NCBI RefSeq assembly: GCF_004352915.1
Contig: NZ_SJSY01000075.1
Coordinates: forward strand, 372,001-436,000
Origin: Flavobacterium zhairuonense
GTDB lineage: Bacteria > Bacteroidota > Bacteroidia > Flavobacteriales > Flavobacteriaceae
Direction of reading: 5' to 3'
Length of the DNA stretch: 64,000 nt
Within the stretch, counting starts at the first letter, position 1, and the number at the start of each line of letters is the position of its first letter. The position numbers and the translations under genes are program-made. The notes below the pieces were generated by a model. It was not told the DNA's origin, did not search any database, and saw only the letters and a list, made by a program, of their open reading frames with translations. Of the stretch, positions 42,680-53,100 are shown piece after piece.

Positions 42680-42708
42680 AAAAGCACTCCAATTGGAGTG
42701 CTTTTTTT
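42680..42708 (+). terminator. Terminator after the second barrel gene
   Basis: AAAAGCACTCC and GGAGTGCTTTT around AATT, followed by a T run; a perfect palindrome. Confidence 0.88.
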
Positions 42709-42742
42709 GTTTAAGATCTTTTGAAAGTATAAATTTCTCGAC

Positions 42743-42815
42743 TAGCCCCGATAGGAACGATATCCTTTTATGGTGGGGTTCACCATAAAAGATATAGTGG
42801 ATAGGGGGACTGAAC
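42743..42815. repeat. Dispersed AGCCCCGATAGG-type repeat
   Basis: AGCCCCGATAGGAACGATAT, a hairpin TTTTATGGTG/CACCATAAAA (42766-42790), then GATATAGTGGATAGGGGGAC. I recognise this arrangement as a frequent intergenic repeat in Flavobacterium genomes; only one copy is in this window. It is non-coding. Confidence 0.65.
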
Positions 42816-42852
42816 ATGTTTTGAAAATAAGAATTTCTGCTTCTAAATTTTC

Positions 42853-42913
42853 CGCCACGAATTCACGAATTATTTAAACACAATGATTTGTAAAAATTCG
42901 TGAATTCGTGGCG
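42853..42913. repeat. Inverted repeat
   Basis: CGCCACGAATTCACGAATT (42853-42871) and its exact reverse complement (42895-42913), 23 bases apart. Upstream of the dGTPase gene; non-coding. Confidence 0.75.
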
Positions 42914-43015
42914 AATAAAACTTAATCAGTGACATATTTTATCCTAAAATAAAACGTATTTTTGACGTTTAGATGAATAATCTAAAGTCTAAAATCAGAA
43001 ATCTAAAATAGGAAA

Positions 43016-44362
43016 ATGAACTGGGAACAACTTTTATCATTAAAGCGACAAGGCGATACAAGCAAAAGATTACGTGTCGAACAAGATGACACACGTTTAG
43101 GTTTTGAGGTCGATTATGACCGAATCATATTTTCGTCGGCATTTAGAAGTTTACAAGATAAAACACAAGTTATCCCGCTTTCAAAAACAGATTTTGTACA
43201 TACACGTTTAACGCATAGTTTGGAAGTTTCTGTTGTTGGAAGATCTTTAGGACGTTTAGTTGGGAAGAAAATCATTGAAAAATATCCTTATTTAAAAGAA
43301 GTTCATGGGTATCACATGAATGATTTTGGAGCTATTGTTGCCGCAGCATCTTTGGCGCACGACATCGGAAATCCACCTTTTGGACATTCGGGTGAAAAAG
43401 CGATTGGGGAATATTTTTCGAGCGGAAAAGGATTAAAATACAAAGATAAACTGACCGCAAAACAATGGCAGGATTTAATTGATTTTGAAGGAAATGCCAA
43501 TGGATTTTCGGTACTTACAGCAAGTCGTCCAGGAATTGAAGGCGGACTTAGAATTTCGTATGCCACTTTAGGTGCTTTTATGAAATACCCAAAAGAAAGT
43601 CTTCCAAAAAAGCCAACAAACAAGATTTCGGATAAAAAATACGGCTTCTTTCAATCGGATAAATTATTCTTTGAAGAAGTAGCTCAGGATATGGGTTTGA
43701 TTGCCAATAAAGAGGATGGCGATATTGGTTTTGAAAGACATCCATTAGCTTATTTGGTTGAAGCGGCAGATGATATTTGCTACACAATCATTGACTTTGA
43801 AGACGGAATTAATTTAGGTTTGGTTTCTGAAGATTATGCTTTAGAATATTTAATCAAATTGGTAAAAGACAATATTGGCGTTGCAAAATATAAATTATTA
43901 GAAACTAAAGAAGATCGAATCAGTTATTTGCGTGCTTTGGCAATTGGCGCTTTGATCAATGATGCGGTTGATGTTTTTATTGAAAATGAAGAAGCAATTC
44001 TAGCCGGTGATTTTCCTTTTGCTTTGACTGATAAAAGCAAATACAAAGCCCAGATGAATGATATTATCAAGTTGAGTATTGAAAAAATCTACCAGAGTCG
44101 TGAAGTTATTGAGAAAGAAATTGTTGGTTATCAAATCATCCAGACTTTGTTGGATAAATTCATAACAGCATTTAATAACAAATATGAAGGAGCAGCTTCA
44201 AATTACGATAAGCTGATTCTGAAAATGCTTCCTGAAAAACATCATTTAGAAAAAGGAAATCTATACGAACGCCTGCTTCATATATGCCATTATGTTTCGC
44301 TTCTGACAGATGGAAATGCACTGGAATTATATGAAATGATTCAGGGACGAAAAAATAAGTAA
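43016..44362 (+). CDS. dgt: Deoxyguanosinetriphosphate triphosphohydrolase
   Basis: An HD-domain enzyme that cleaves dGTP (often other dNTPs) to the deoxynucleoside and triphosphate. RIIFSSAFRSLQDKTQV near the start, HTRLTHSLEVSVVGRSLG (first histidine) and SLAHDIGNPPFGHSGEKAI (the HD pair) form the metal site; VEAADDICYTIIDFEDGINLG completes it. Length 448 aa matches the type 1 enzymes. Inverted repeats follow the stop and probably end transcription of both this gene and the converging one. Confidence 0.95.
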   Translation: MNWEQLLSLKRQGDTSKRLRVEQDDTRLGFEVDYDRIIFSSAFRSLQDKTQVIPLSKTDFVHTRLTHSLEVSVVGRSLGRLVGKKIIEKYPYLKEVHGYHMNDFGAIVAAASLAHDIGNPPFGHSGEKAIGEYFSSGKGLKYKDKLTAKQWQDLIDFEGNANGFSVLTASRPGIEGGLRISYATLGAFMKYPKESLPKKPTNKISDKKYGFFQSDKLFFEEVAQDMGLIANKEDGDIGFERHPLAYLVEAADDICYTIIDFEDGINLGLVSEDYALEYLIKLVKDNIGVAKYKLLETKEDRISYLRALAIGALINDAVDVFIENEEAILAGDFPFALTDKSKYKAQMNDIIKLSIEKIYQSREVIEKEIVGYQIIQTLLDKFITAFNNKYEGAASNYDKLILKMLPEKHHLEKGNLYERLLHICHYVSLLTDGNALELYEMIQGRKNK

Positions 44363-44365
44363 GTC

Positions 44366-44472
44366 ATAAAGTCGAAAGTTGGAAAGTCTAAAAGAATAGT
44401 ATTATATTGAACAAATCTTATTCTTTTAAATTTTAGTTTTTTATACTTTCCAACTTTTGACTTTCGACTTTC
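44366..44472. repeat. Inverted repeat between converging genes
   Basis: AAGTCGAAAGTTGGAAAGT on the left and ACTTTCCAACTTTTGACTT on the right (one mismatch), with a second pair AAAAGAATA/TATTCTTTT inside. It could terminate both dgt and the converging gene. Confidence 0.65.
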
Positions 44473-44476
44473 GACT

Positions 44477-45478
44477 TTATTGAAAAGCATAAACTAAACC
44501 AACGCCAAGAACTTGACGCAACTGCATTCTTGGCCCATCATTAACCTGTGTTTTTGCTCCTGTTGTTGGGTCGATAACATCCTTTTTGGTTTTGATATCA
44601 TCATCATAAACAAGATGGACTCCAATGTTAGCTTTTACATAAGCATTTACAACCAAATCTAATTTGGTGTCATAATCAACATCGACGTTTCCAAATTTAT
44701 TCAAATAATCGGTATATAAGCTTAAACGATTTTCGTAGAACACATTTTTATAAATCTCACTTTTCATATAACCTGTGAAAAGAATACCAAATTCGGCTTT
44801 TACCTTTTGTCCTTCTTGAACTAATATTTGAGCATTTGGGTCATTTGGATCTGTTGTATAAACCGCTTTTTTAACCCCAAACGCTCCTTGATTTGCTAAA
44901 TCTTGATCTAAAACCAAAGTAGTTTTTAACGTTATTGGTGAGAAATAAAAGGTTCTGTTTTTCTTTTTGTTTGAATTCTCGGCTCCGGCTCCAAGGAAAA
45001 TATAAGCTGGTGCAAATGGTTTCGAAATTGCTACATCTCGGTTTGGATAATTATAACCGTTTGTAAACTGCGTATTGAAATTTAATTTTGAAGAATAATA
45101 CCAGTTTGAAATTGTATCTTTTCTAAAACCATAAGTGGAGTTGAATTGAAAGGCGTCATCGGTTTTTCTTAATTCAATTCCGTCTTGTTTGTTTAGGCCG
45201 TATTTTACGATAAGTTCGTTAACCCATTTGTGATTTCTTTTGATGTAAGTTCGTCCGAATTCCCCTTTAAAAAGTCCTGAAATCGAGCTGGTTCCCCCCG
45301 CGCTCCAGTTTACAAAAGCAATTTCTGAAATGTCAAATCCAAGCTGATTTTTTTTAGTCCAATACGTTGGCAATTTTGGAAGCTGAGATGGATCTAAAGT
45401 AGTTTGGATAATCTGGGCAAAGTTATTTGACGTACTAAGTAGCAATAACAGCAAAAGGGTAGAACGCAATAATTTCAT
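44477..45478 (-). CDS. DUF3078 family outer-surface protein
   Basis: A 333-residue secreted protein of the DUF3078 family of Bacteroidetes. It has a signal peptide (about residues 1-21) and KNQLGFDISEIAFVNWSAGGTSSISGLFKGEFGRTY, the usual family opening. Alternating beta-strand sequence to the C-terminal GVGLVYAFQ suggests an outer membrane barrel. The function is unknown. It lies 36 bases downstream of dxs on the same strand, so the two are probably co-transcribed. Confidence 0.85.
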   Translation of the reverse strand: MKLLRSTLLLLLLLSTSNNFAQIIQTTLDPSQLPKLPTYWTKKNQLGFDISEIAFVNWSAGGTSSISGLFKGEFGRTYIKRNHKWVNELIVKYGLNKQDGIELRKTDDAFQFNSTYGFRKDTISNWYYSSKLNFNTQFTNGYNYPNRDVAISKPFAPAYIFLGAGAENSNKKKNRTFYFSPITLKTTLVLDQDLANQGAFGVKKAVYTTDPNDPNAQILVQEGQKVKAEFGILFTGYMKSEIYKNVFYENRLSLYTDYLNKFGNVDVDYDTKLDLVVNAYVKANIGVHLVYDDDIKTKKDVIDPTTGAKTQVNDGPRMQLRQVLGVGLVYAFQ

Positions 45479-45514
45479 TAGGCTTATTTTTATTTTTTTG
45501 GTTGTGCAAAATAA

Positions 45515-47302
45515 TTATTTTGAACTGTTAGAAAAAAGATTTACCAAACTTTTAACGTCAATTTTACACAAATGTTGTAGCTGAGACACGCTTCCGTGCT
45601 CAATAAAATGGTCAGGAATTCCTAAAATTTCAACATTATTTTTGAAATTTTGTGATGCTGCATATTCTAAAACAGCACTTCCGAAACCGCCATTTTTCAC
45701 CCCATCTTCAATTGTAATTATGCCCTCAAATGATGAAAATATATGGTTTAATGTGTTGATGTCTAACGGTTTGATGAAGCTAAAGTTATAATGGGCAAAT
45801 TCATGTGCGTTGTCACATTGTTTTAGAGCCTCAATAACATTATTTCCAATTGTTCCGGTCGAAAGCACCGCAACTTTCGTACCATCTTTTATAATTTTTG
45901 CTGAACCAATTTCAATTTTTTCATAATGTCCGAAATTTTCTACTTCCCAATTTGGTAAAACACCTCGCCCGCGCGGATATCGAATTGCGATAGGATGATT
46001 CAAGCCTAATTGGGCAGTATATAAAATATTCTGGAGTTCAATTTCATTTAGTGGTGCATGAATAATCATGTTCGGAATCGCTCTTAAATAAGCAATATCA
46101 AAAACGCCATGATGTGTGGCGCCATCTTCACCAACTAAACCAGCTCGGTCTAGGCAAAATATGACCGGTAGATTCTGCAAAGCTACATCATGAATAACTT
46201 GATCATAAGCTCGCTGTAAAAAAGTCGAATAAATATTGCAGAATACAATCATTCCTTGAGTTGCCATTCCAGCAGAGAGTGTTACAGCATGTTGTTCTGC
46301 GATTCCAACATCAAAAGCGCGCTCTGGCAATTCGTCCATCATGAATTTTAATGAACTTCCAGACGGCATTGCAGGCGTGATTCCAATTATTTTTTCATTT
46401 TTTTTTGCCAAATCTAAAATGGTCAAACCAAAAACATCCTGATATTTTGGAGGAAGATTTTCTTCAGATTTAAAATGAATTTCTCCAGTCGAAGCATCAA
46501 ATTTTCCTGGAGCATGATATTTGACCTGATTTTCTTCTGCTTGTTGCAAGCCTTTTCCTTTTGTAGTTACAATATGAAGGAATTTTGGGCCTTTTATCTT
46601 TTTTAAGCGATTTAATTCTTTGATCAATGTCGGAAAATCATGACCGTCAATTGGTCCTGAATAATCAAAATTCAGCGATTTGATGATGTTATTCTGCTTC
46701 GGATTTTTTCCATTTTTAACTGCGGTCAGGTATTTTTTCAAAGCACCAACGCTAGGATCAATTCCGATTGCGTTATCATTTAAAATAACTAAGATATTGG
46801 CATCTGTAACTCCGGCATGATTTAAGCCTTCAAAAGCCATTCCGCTTGCAATTGAAGCATCGCCAATTACGGCAATATGTTCTTTTTCAAAATCACTTTT
46901 TAGTTTGGAGGCAATCGCCATCCCGAGTGCAGCAGAAATAGAAGTAGAAGAATGCCCAACACCAAAAGTGTCATAAATGCTTTCGCTTCTTTTCGGGAAA
47001 CCAGAAACGCCATCTATTTGCCTGTTGGTATGGAAATTTTCTCGTCTTTCGGTTAGAATTTTGTGTCCGTAAGCTTGATGGCCAACGTCCCAAACCAATA
47101 AATCATCTGGCGTATTAAAAACATAATGCAAAGCAATTGTCAGCTCTACAACGCCCAAACTCGCGCCCAAATGCCCTTCTTTTACAGAAACAATATCAAT
47201 GATAAAATCTCGTAATTCTTTTGCCAGTTGGGGCAATTGACTTTCGTCTAATAAACGTAAATCGGCCGGATTGTATATGTTTGAAAGTAAATCGCTTTTC
47301 AT
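45515..47302 (-). CDS. dxs: 1-deoxy-D-xylulose-5-phosphate synthase
   Basis: The first enzyme of the MEP isoprenoid pathway, thiamine-diphosphate dependent, joining pyruvate and glyceraldehyde 3-phosphate. DVGHQAYGHKILTERRE, GVGHSSTSISAALGMA, and GDASIASGMAFEGLNHAG with ILNDNAIGIDPSVG (the ThDP-metal motif) are present. In the second half, VGIAEQHAVTLSAGMA and LDRAGLVGEDGATHHG are diagnostic. At 595 aa it is slightly shorter than E. coli Dxs, as is usual in Bacteroidetes. The DUF3078 gene follows on the same strand. Confidence 0.97.
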   Translation of the reverse strand: MKSDLLSNIYNPADLRLLDESQLPQLAKELRDFIIDIVSVKEGHLGASLGVVELTIALHYVFNTPDDLLVWDVGHQAYGHKILTERRENFHTNRQIDGVSGFPKRSESIYDTFGVGHSSTSISAALGMAIASKLKSDFEKEHIAVIGDASIASGMAFEGLNHAGVTDANILVILNDNAIGIDPSVGALKKYLTAVKNGKNPKQNNIIKSLNFDYSGPIDGHDFPTLIKELNRLKKIKGPKFLHIVTTKGKGLQQAEENQVKYHAPGKFDASTGEIHFKSEENLPPKYQDVFGLTILDLAKKNEKIIGITPAMPSGSSLKFMMDELPERAFDVGIAEQHAVTLSAGMATQGMIVFCNIYSTFLQRAYDQVIHDVALQNLPVIFCLDRAGLVGEDGATHHGVFDIAYLRAIPNMIIHAPLNEIELQNILYTAQLGLNHPIAIRYPRGRGVLPNWEVENFGHYEKIEIGSAKIIKDGTKVAVLSTGTIGNNVIEALKQCDNAHEFAHYNFSFIKPLDINTLNHIFSSFEGIITIEDGVKNGGFGSAVLEYAASQNFKNNVEILGIPDHFIEHGSVSQLQHLCKIDVKSLVNLFSNSSK

Positions 47303-47354
47303 TGTAAGGTAAAAAGCAAATTTACGGTTTTAAATTTAATTTTATTGTGTTGAT

Positions 47355-47984
47355 CTATTGCAATACAATTGGCAAAGAATATTGCCTTTTTACTTTTTTG
47401 CCATTTGATTCTCCGGGTTGCCATTTCGGACAAGCATTTAAAACTCGGATAATTTCTTGTTCTACATTTTTATTAATAGCAGGTTCTGATTGAAGGTAAG
47501 ATACAGAACCGTTTTTTTCTACTGCAAAAGAGAGGTTTATCTTGAGTTTATAAAATCCTGATTCTTCGGGTTTTTTGAATTCTTTTTGAAAAAAAGTATA
47601 AAATTGATCAAAACCACCCGCAAATTCTGCATTTGTTTCAGATGCTGTTTCTTGTACGCTGTTATTTTCTTTTTTGGGAACGTTATTCTTTTTGCTTTCT
47701 GTTTTTTCAGTTTTTGCAATATTTTTATCTGATTCTTTTTTCAATTGTACCTGATCTGCTTTTGATGGTTGTGGACGAGTATTTACAGTCTGTTTTTTTT
47801 CATTTTCATCTGACGGAATTTTATCAACAGCAATTGACTCTTTTTTCGAGGTATCAATTGCAATCTGAGCTTTTTCAATTTCTTGTTTTTTGGTTTCTTT
47901 GTTTTGACAGCTGAATAATGTTGTTCCTGCAATAAATAAAGTCAGTAGTTGTATTTTATAATTAGAGGTTTGTTTGTGTAACAT
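47355..47984 (-). CDS. TonB C-terminal domain protein, truncated copy of its neighbour
   Basis: A 209-residue protein with an N-terminal hydrophobic segment ending in TTLFSCQNKE, a charged Lys/Glu-rich linker (about residues 30-115), and a TonB-type domain (FSVEKNGS-like FAVEKNGSVSYLQSEP, VLNACPKWQPGESNGKKVKRQYSLPIVLQ). It begins at the point equivalent to residue 93 of the neighbour at 48011 (both have TTLFSCQ after a QT motif), so it looks like a duplicate without the N-terminal cysteine-rich part. The TonB domain usually passes energy to outer membrane receptors; no ExbB or ExbD genes are nearby. Confidence 0.78.
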   Translation of the reverse strand: MLHKQTSNYKIQLLTLFIAGTTLFSCQNKETKKQEIEKAQIAIDTSKKESIAVDKIPSDENEKKQTVNTRPQPSKADQVQLKKESDKNIAKTEKTESKKNNVPKKENNSVQETASETNAEFAGGFDQFYTFFQKEFKKPEESGFYKLKINLSFAVEKNGSVSYLQSEPAINKNVEQEIIRVLNACPKWQPGESNGKKVKRQYSLPIVLQ

Positions 47985-48010
47985 TTTGATGAGGGGTTGA
48001 ATATTTTTTA

Positions 48011-48850
48011 TTATTTAATTGTAAATGGCAATATATAAGAAGAGCGGACAGTTTTGCCGTTAAGTTTTCCGGGAATCCAGTTTGAAGCTGTTTTTAAAAC
48101 TCTAATTACTTCTTTTCCAATTTCTTTGGGCGTATTTTTAGTGATGTTGAAATTGCTTAAACTACCATCTTCCTCAACTACAAATATGACTGATATTTCG
48201 CCATTAAACTTTTCTGTTTGCTTTGGAGCAACATAATTTTTGTTGAAAAAGTCATGAAATTTTTTCATTCCAATTTCTGGAGTTGGCAGAACATCCAAAT
48301 CAGTTGATTGATGTATAATATGATAATTGAAATTTCCTTCTTCAGAAAAACCTGGAGGAATCAACGCGCCCATTGTAACGCCAACAGATTTTTTTTTGTG
48401 AATCACTTTTTTAGATTCAATTTGATGTCCATAACATTTTGATACTGCTTCGTTTTCCTCTTGGGGTTGTTCTGTATTATCAATAATTTCAATATTCTCA
48501 ATTTTCTTTTTGTTGCCGTCTTTATCTTGGCAACTAAATAATGTTGTGCCCATTGTAATTAATAATGCCAATAAAAACACTTTATGATATTGCGTTTGTG
48601 TATATAAAATACGACTTGGAATCTGGATTGTAATAGTATCTAATTGCGATTTTTTGAATCTTCCGCAGATTTTTTTATTTTGATTCTGAATGAAAAAATG
48701 CTGAATTTCTTCTGGCAACATAGAAGTAAAATCAATAACAGTTTTAGAACAACTCATGCAGAAACGGCCATTTTTATTTGGCGTCATTTTGTTCCAGTCT
48801 TCGTGGCACGGTTCAGGAATTGTTATTTTGTAATTTCTTTCCATATTCAA
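48011..48850 (-). CDS. TonB C-terminal domain protein with N-terminal cysteine motif
   Basis: A 279-residue protein. The first 70 residues carry CHEDWNKMTPNKNGRFCMSCSKTVIDF-type spacing (Cys at about 14, 31 and 34), then a hydrophobic segment (about 91-110) ending TTLFSCQDKDG. After a linker comes a TonB C-terminal domain (VIFVVEEDGSLSNFNI, VLKTASNWIPGKLNGKTVRSSYILPFTIK). The cysteine-rich part is a small module seen in front of many Bacteroidetes TonB-like proteins; metal binding is plausible. It is divergent from tadA with 56 bases between them. Confidence 0.8.
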   Translation of the reverse strand: MNMERNYKITIPEPCHEDWNKMTPNKNGRFCMSCSKTVIDFTSMLPEEIQHFFIQNQNKKICGRFKKSQLDTITIQIPSRILYTQTQYHKVFLLALLITMGTTLFSCQDKDGNKKKIENIEIIDNTEQPQEENEAVSKCYGHQIESKKVIHKKKSVGVTMGALIPPGFSEEGNFNYHIIHQSTDLDVLPTPEIGMKKFHDFFNKNYVAPKQTEKFNGEISVIFVVEEDGSLSNFNITKNTPKEIGKEVIRVLKTASNWIPGKLNGKTVRSSYILPFTIK

Positions 48851-48893
48851 ATATCAAAATTTAAAAGTAATAAAAAATACATTTTAAAAACCC

Positions 48894-48901
48894 TATTTTT
48901 G
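48894..48901 (+). promoter_or_regulatory. -7 element of tadA, almost touching the start codon
   Basis: TATTTTTG fits TAnnTTTG. The ATG at 48907 begins five bases later, so the transcript would start at or next to the start codon and be leaderless. No clear -33 element is visible. Confidence 0.45.
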
Positions 48902-48906
48902 CACTT

Positions 48907-49350
48907 ATGATAAATCCTTTCACAGACGAATATTTTATGAAAAAAGCTTTGCAGGAAGCTGAAATGGCTTTTGATAAAGGCGAAATCCCTGTTGGAGCTG
49001 TAATTGTTGTTGCTGATAAAGTAATTGCAAGCAGTCATAATTTAACTGAATTATTAAATGATGTAACGGCTCATGCCGAAATGCAATCTATAACTGCAGC
49101 AGCGAATTTTTTAGGTGGGAAATATTTGAAGGATTGTACGCTCTATGTTACGCTTGAACCTTGCCAAATGTGTGCGGGCGCTTTGTACTGGAGCCAGATT
49201 TCGAAAATCGTTTTTGGCGCACGTGATGAGCAACGCGGTTTTATCAATATGGGAACAAAACTACATCCCAAAACTGCAGTTGTCTCAGGCGTAATGGCAA
49301 ATGAAGCTGCCGATTTAATGAAACGTTTTTTTCTGGAAAGACGCAAATAG
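48907..49350 (+). CDS. tadA: tRNA-specific adenosine deaminase / nucleoside deaminase
   Basis: A zinc deaminase that converts adenosine 34 of tRNA-Arg to inosine. TAHAEMQSITAAA holds the zinc histidine and catalytic glutamate, and TLEPCQMCAGALYWSQI the two zinc cysteines. YFMKKALQEAEMAFDKGEIPVGAVIV is the family start and the length of 147 aa is standard. The ATG at 48907 is favoured, although the -7 element leaves almost no leader; the next Met is codon 11. The stop codon directly abuts the stop of the converging gene. Confidence 0.93.
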   Translation: MINPFTDEYFMKKALQEAEMAFDKGEIPVGAVIVVADKVIASSHNLTELLNDVTAHAEMQSITAAANFLGGKYLKDCTLYVTLEPCQMCAGALYWSQISKIVFGARDEQRGFINMGTKLHPKTAVVSGVMANEAADLMKRFFLERRK

Positions 49351-49884
49351 TTAAAACAAATACCCTCCCATGTAAAAACACATAAATATCATAAAGGAAT
49401 TAAAACAAACGATATTATAAAATGTGTTTTGGGAAAAACCTTTTTTCGAAAGCATTATTTTCAGACTTATTCCTAATGAAAAAAGAAGAATAAGACACGT
49501 GTAAAAGGTAATTCCATTAATGCTTAAACCGCTAGAAAGTAGGTCGGTATAATCTTTTTTATCAGATTTTACGGTTGTTACAAATTTAAAAAATAAAGAA
49601 GTCCCAACTGAAATGTTGCCTTCTTCAATAAATTCTTTTGTTGTAGAAAAGGCATATCCTTTTTGTGTAAAATAATGATAAGAAACTGTTTGATTTGATT
49701 TCCCAGAAGTTCGAACAAAATATTGAGTTATTACATCATTTGTTTTTGAAGCAGGTAAAACATAATAATCTGTAAAAGCTATCAAAATAAAAAATGATAT
49801 TGCGCCCAATAGATAAATAATGATCTTTTTGTTTTTCACTATAAATTCATTTTCAGTAGAATATGTGCTCGAATTGTTTGGCAT
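49351..49884 (-). CDS. Small membrane protein of unknown function
   Basis: A 177-residue protein with three hydrophobic segments (about residues 19-43, 128-147 and 153-175) and a central soluble stretch of about 80 residues between the first and second. I recognise no domain. Its stop codon is directly next to that of tadA on the other strand, leaving no room for a terminator between them. The start ATG is followed by a Ser/Thr-rich tail likely to be cytoplasmic. Confidence 0.65.
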   Translation of the reverse strand: MPNNSSTYSTENEFIVKNKKIIIYLLGAISFFILIAFTDYYVLPASKTNDVITQYFVRTSGKSNQTVSYHYFTQKGYAFSTTKEFIEEGNISVGTSLFFKFVTTVKSDKKDYTDLLSSGLSINGITFYTCLILLFSLGISLKIMLSKKGFSQNTFYNIVCFNSFMIFMCFYMGGYLF

Positions 49885-50113
49885 CCCTATGTAGATTTAG
49901 AAATATGAATATAACATTTTAATAATTCGTTTTTTGTAAAACTTCAACAAAAGTTAAAAATAAATAATAAAGAAATTTCTTCTTAAAAAAGCTCGGAAAA
50001 TATTTTATATTTACTACAATATATTTATCATTTGATAGTTATGGTTGTAACAGTCAAATGTTAAAATGTTCTCTGATTTCTTTAAAATTGTAACCCATTA
50101 ACTCTAAATAAAA

Positions 50114-53100
50114 GTGAAAGCAAAAGGATTAGTTCTCGTGTTTTGTGTGTTTTTTATTTTTCAATCTTGCGGCCGAAAATCAGCAGCCGATTTCAATTCT
50201 GATTTTTCATTATTTAAAGAGTATATAGTCAGTTTCACGGGAGGTATAGTCTCGTCGGAATCTGATATTAGGGTGGTTTTGGCTTTTGATAAAAAAGAAT
50301 GGAAAGCCAATCAAGAATTAGACAGCGATTTGTTTGATATTTCGCCAAGCGTTGACGGAAAAGTAGTTGCGCTTTCGTCAAATACCATTGCTTTTATTCC
50401 AGAAAAAAAGCTGAAACCAGGCACAGAATATCAGGTAACTTTAAAGCTTGATAAGCTTATTACACTTCCGAAGGAGAAAGAAAAAGAGCTTTCTGAATTC
50501 AATTTTACTGTCAAAACAATCAAACAGGATTTTACAATCAATACGGCAGATATTCAGTCGTATAGCAAAGAATATCAATATTTGAACTGTGTATTGAAAA
50601 CAGCGGATAATATTGATGTTGAAACAGCAAAAAAGCTTGTTGAAGCGAAACAAAAAGGGAATAATCTTAAAATAAAATTTGACCAAAAATCAGGCTTTGG
50701 TAAAGAATTTCATTTTATTATTGATAGTATTCAGCGTTATTCAGAGGCGTCAAATCTTGAAATTTTATATGATGGAAGTGATTTTGATATTGATCAAAAA
50801 GGACAAATCGATTTCCCGATCACAACTATTAACGAATTTAAAATCGTAAAAGTTGAAGTTCCAGACGGAAATAATCAGTCGGTTTTGATTAATTTTTCTG
50901 AGCCTTTAGAAAAAGGACAGGATTTTAAAGGATTGGTTTCGATTCAAAATACCAATAATCTGAAATTTTCTACAGATGGAAATTTGCTGAAAGTATATTT
51001 TAATAATGAAAAAGAAGCTCCTGCAAAAAAAGAAGTTGTAGTTCCTGTTGAAGAAACTGTAGTTTCGCTTGTAGATTCTTCAGCAGTTGTTGTTGATAGT
51101 GCAAGTGCGGTAGTTTCAGAACCTGTAGAAGTAGTTCAGGAAGAAGATGCTGAAGCTGAGCCTGAACAAATCGTTGCAGGAGATTTGCTAATTGAAATTT
51201 TTCAGGGAATCGAAAGTCAGTATGGCAAAAAAATGGATGCCAATTATTCTGAAAAAATTTCTTTTGATCAAATAAAACCAAGTGTTCGTTTTATTAAAAA
51301 TGGAACAATTTTGCCAAGTTCCAACAATTTAAAACTAAATTTTGAAGCCGTTAATCTAAAAGCTGTTGATGTAAAGGTTTATAAAATCTACAAAAACAAT
51401 ATTCTGCAATTTTTGCAATACAATGAACTGAATGGAGGGCAAAATCTTAAAAAGGTAGCCCAGCCTGTTGCGAAAACAACACTCAATTTGGTTGAAAGTA
51501 AACTTACCAATCCAAGTAAATGGAACACTTTTGCATTGGATTTATCAAAAATAATCAAACCTGAACCGGGGGCGATTTATAGAGTAGAATTTGAATATAA
51601 AAAGAAATATTCACTTTATAAATGTGAAACATCAGATGGCGATCAAGACGAAAGTGAAGATGAGGAAGAAGTTGATGAAAATGATGTAAACTATAGTGGC
51701 AATTCATACGATGATTATTACTATGATGATTATGAATGGCGCGAAAGTCAAGATCCTTGCTCGAATTCGTATTTTTATAATGCAAAAATTGCAACCAATA
51801 TTTTAGCTTCTGATTTGGGTGTAATTGCCAAAAGAGGAGAAAATAAATCATACTTTTTTGCTGTAAACAATATTGTTACAACAGAACCAGTTTCGAATGT
51901 AAGAGTGGATTTGTATAATTTTCAACAACAAAAAATTGGAACACAGGCAACAAGCAGTGAAGGAATAGCATCTTTTCAATTGGATAAATTCGCCTATTTT
52001 GCAATTGTTACTTTAGGAGATCAATCGACTTATGTGAAATTGGATGATGGACTTTCATTATCGGTAAGTAATTTTGATGTAGCAGGAGAGACTTTGCAAA
52101 AAGGCTTAAAAGGATTTATTTACGGAGAAAGAGGCGTTTGGCGTCCGGGCGATAATTTGTATTTGTCTTTTATTTTGAATGATGCGGCGAATAAACTTCC
52201 GAAATCACACCCAATTAAATTCAGATTAAACGATCCGAATGGAAAGACAGTTTATCAAACTGTTCAAAAAACAAATGATTTAAATCATTATGCTTTTATA
52301 GTTCCAACAAACCAAGATGCACCAACAGGAAATTGGGAAGCAATGGTAAGCGTTGGAGGGGCAAAATTTTATAAGAGCATCAAGATTGAAACTATTAAGC
52401 CGAATCGTCTAAAAATCAAAAATACATTTACAAGAACTACACTTTCATCGTCGTATCCAAATACAGATAATCTTGAAGTGACTTGGCTTCATGGTGCAAT
52501 TGCGAAGAATTTGAATGTAGAAATGCAGGCTAAATTTTCGCAACAAGCAACGACATTTAAAGGTTATGAGAAATATAGTTTTGATGATTTGGTACGCCAA
52601 TTTAGTACAGAAGAAATCAATGTTTTTTCTGGAAAATTAAATGAAAACGGAAAAGCTTCTGTAAATATTCAACCAAAATTACAAGGCCAAGCGCCGGGAA
52701 TGCTTCGCGCTTCATTCATCACAAAAGTATATGAAGAAGGCGGAGATTTCAGTACCGATGTTGTGGCGACGACTTATTCGCCATATAAAACATATGTCGG
52801 AATTAAATCGCCAGAACTTAATAAATACAACATGCTTGAAACCAGAACGGATAATCGTTTTGATATTGTCACTGTTGATGAAAATGGAAGGCCAAAATCG
52901 GTTAGGAATTTAGAAGTAAAAGTGTTCAAAGTAGATTGGCGTTGGTGGTGGGATTCGTCAAGCGATAATTTATCAAATTATAATTCATCGAATGCAACAA
53001 CTTCATATAAAACCTTTGTAATTAATACAGACTCAAACGGAAAAGGAAGTGTTCATTTTTCATTGACCGATGAAGAATGGGGGCGATATTTGATTCGTGT

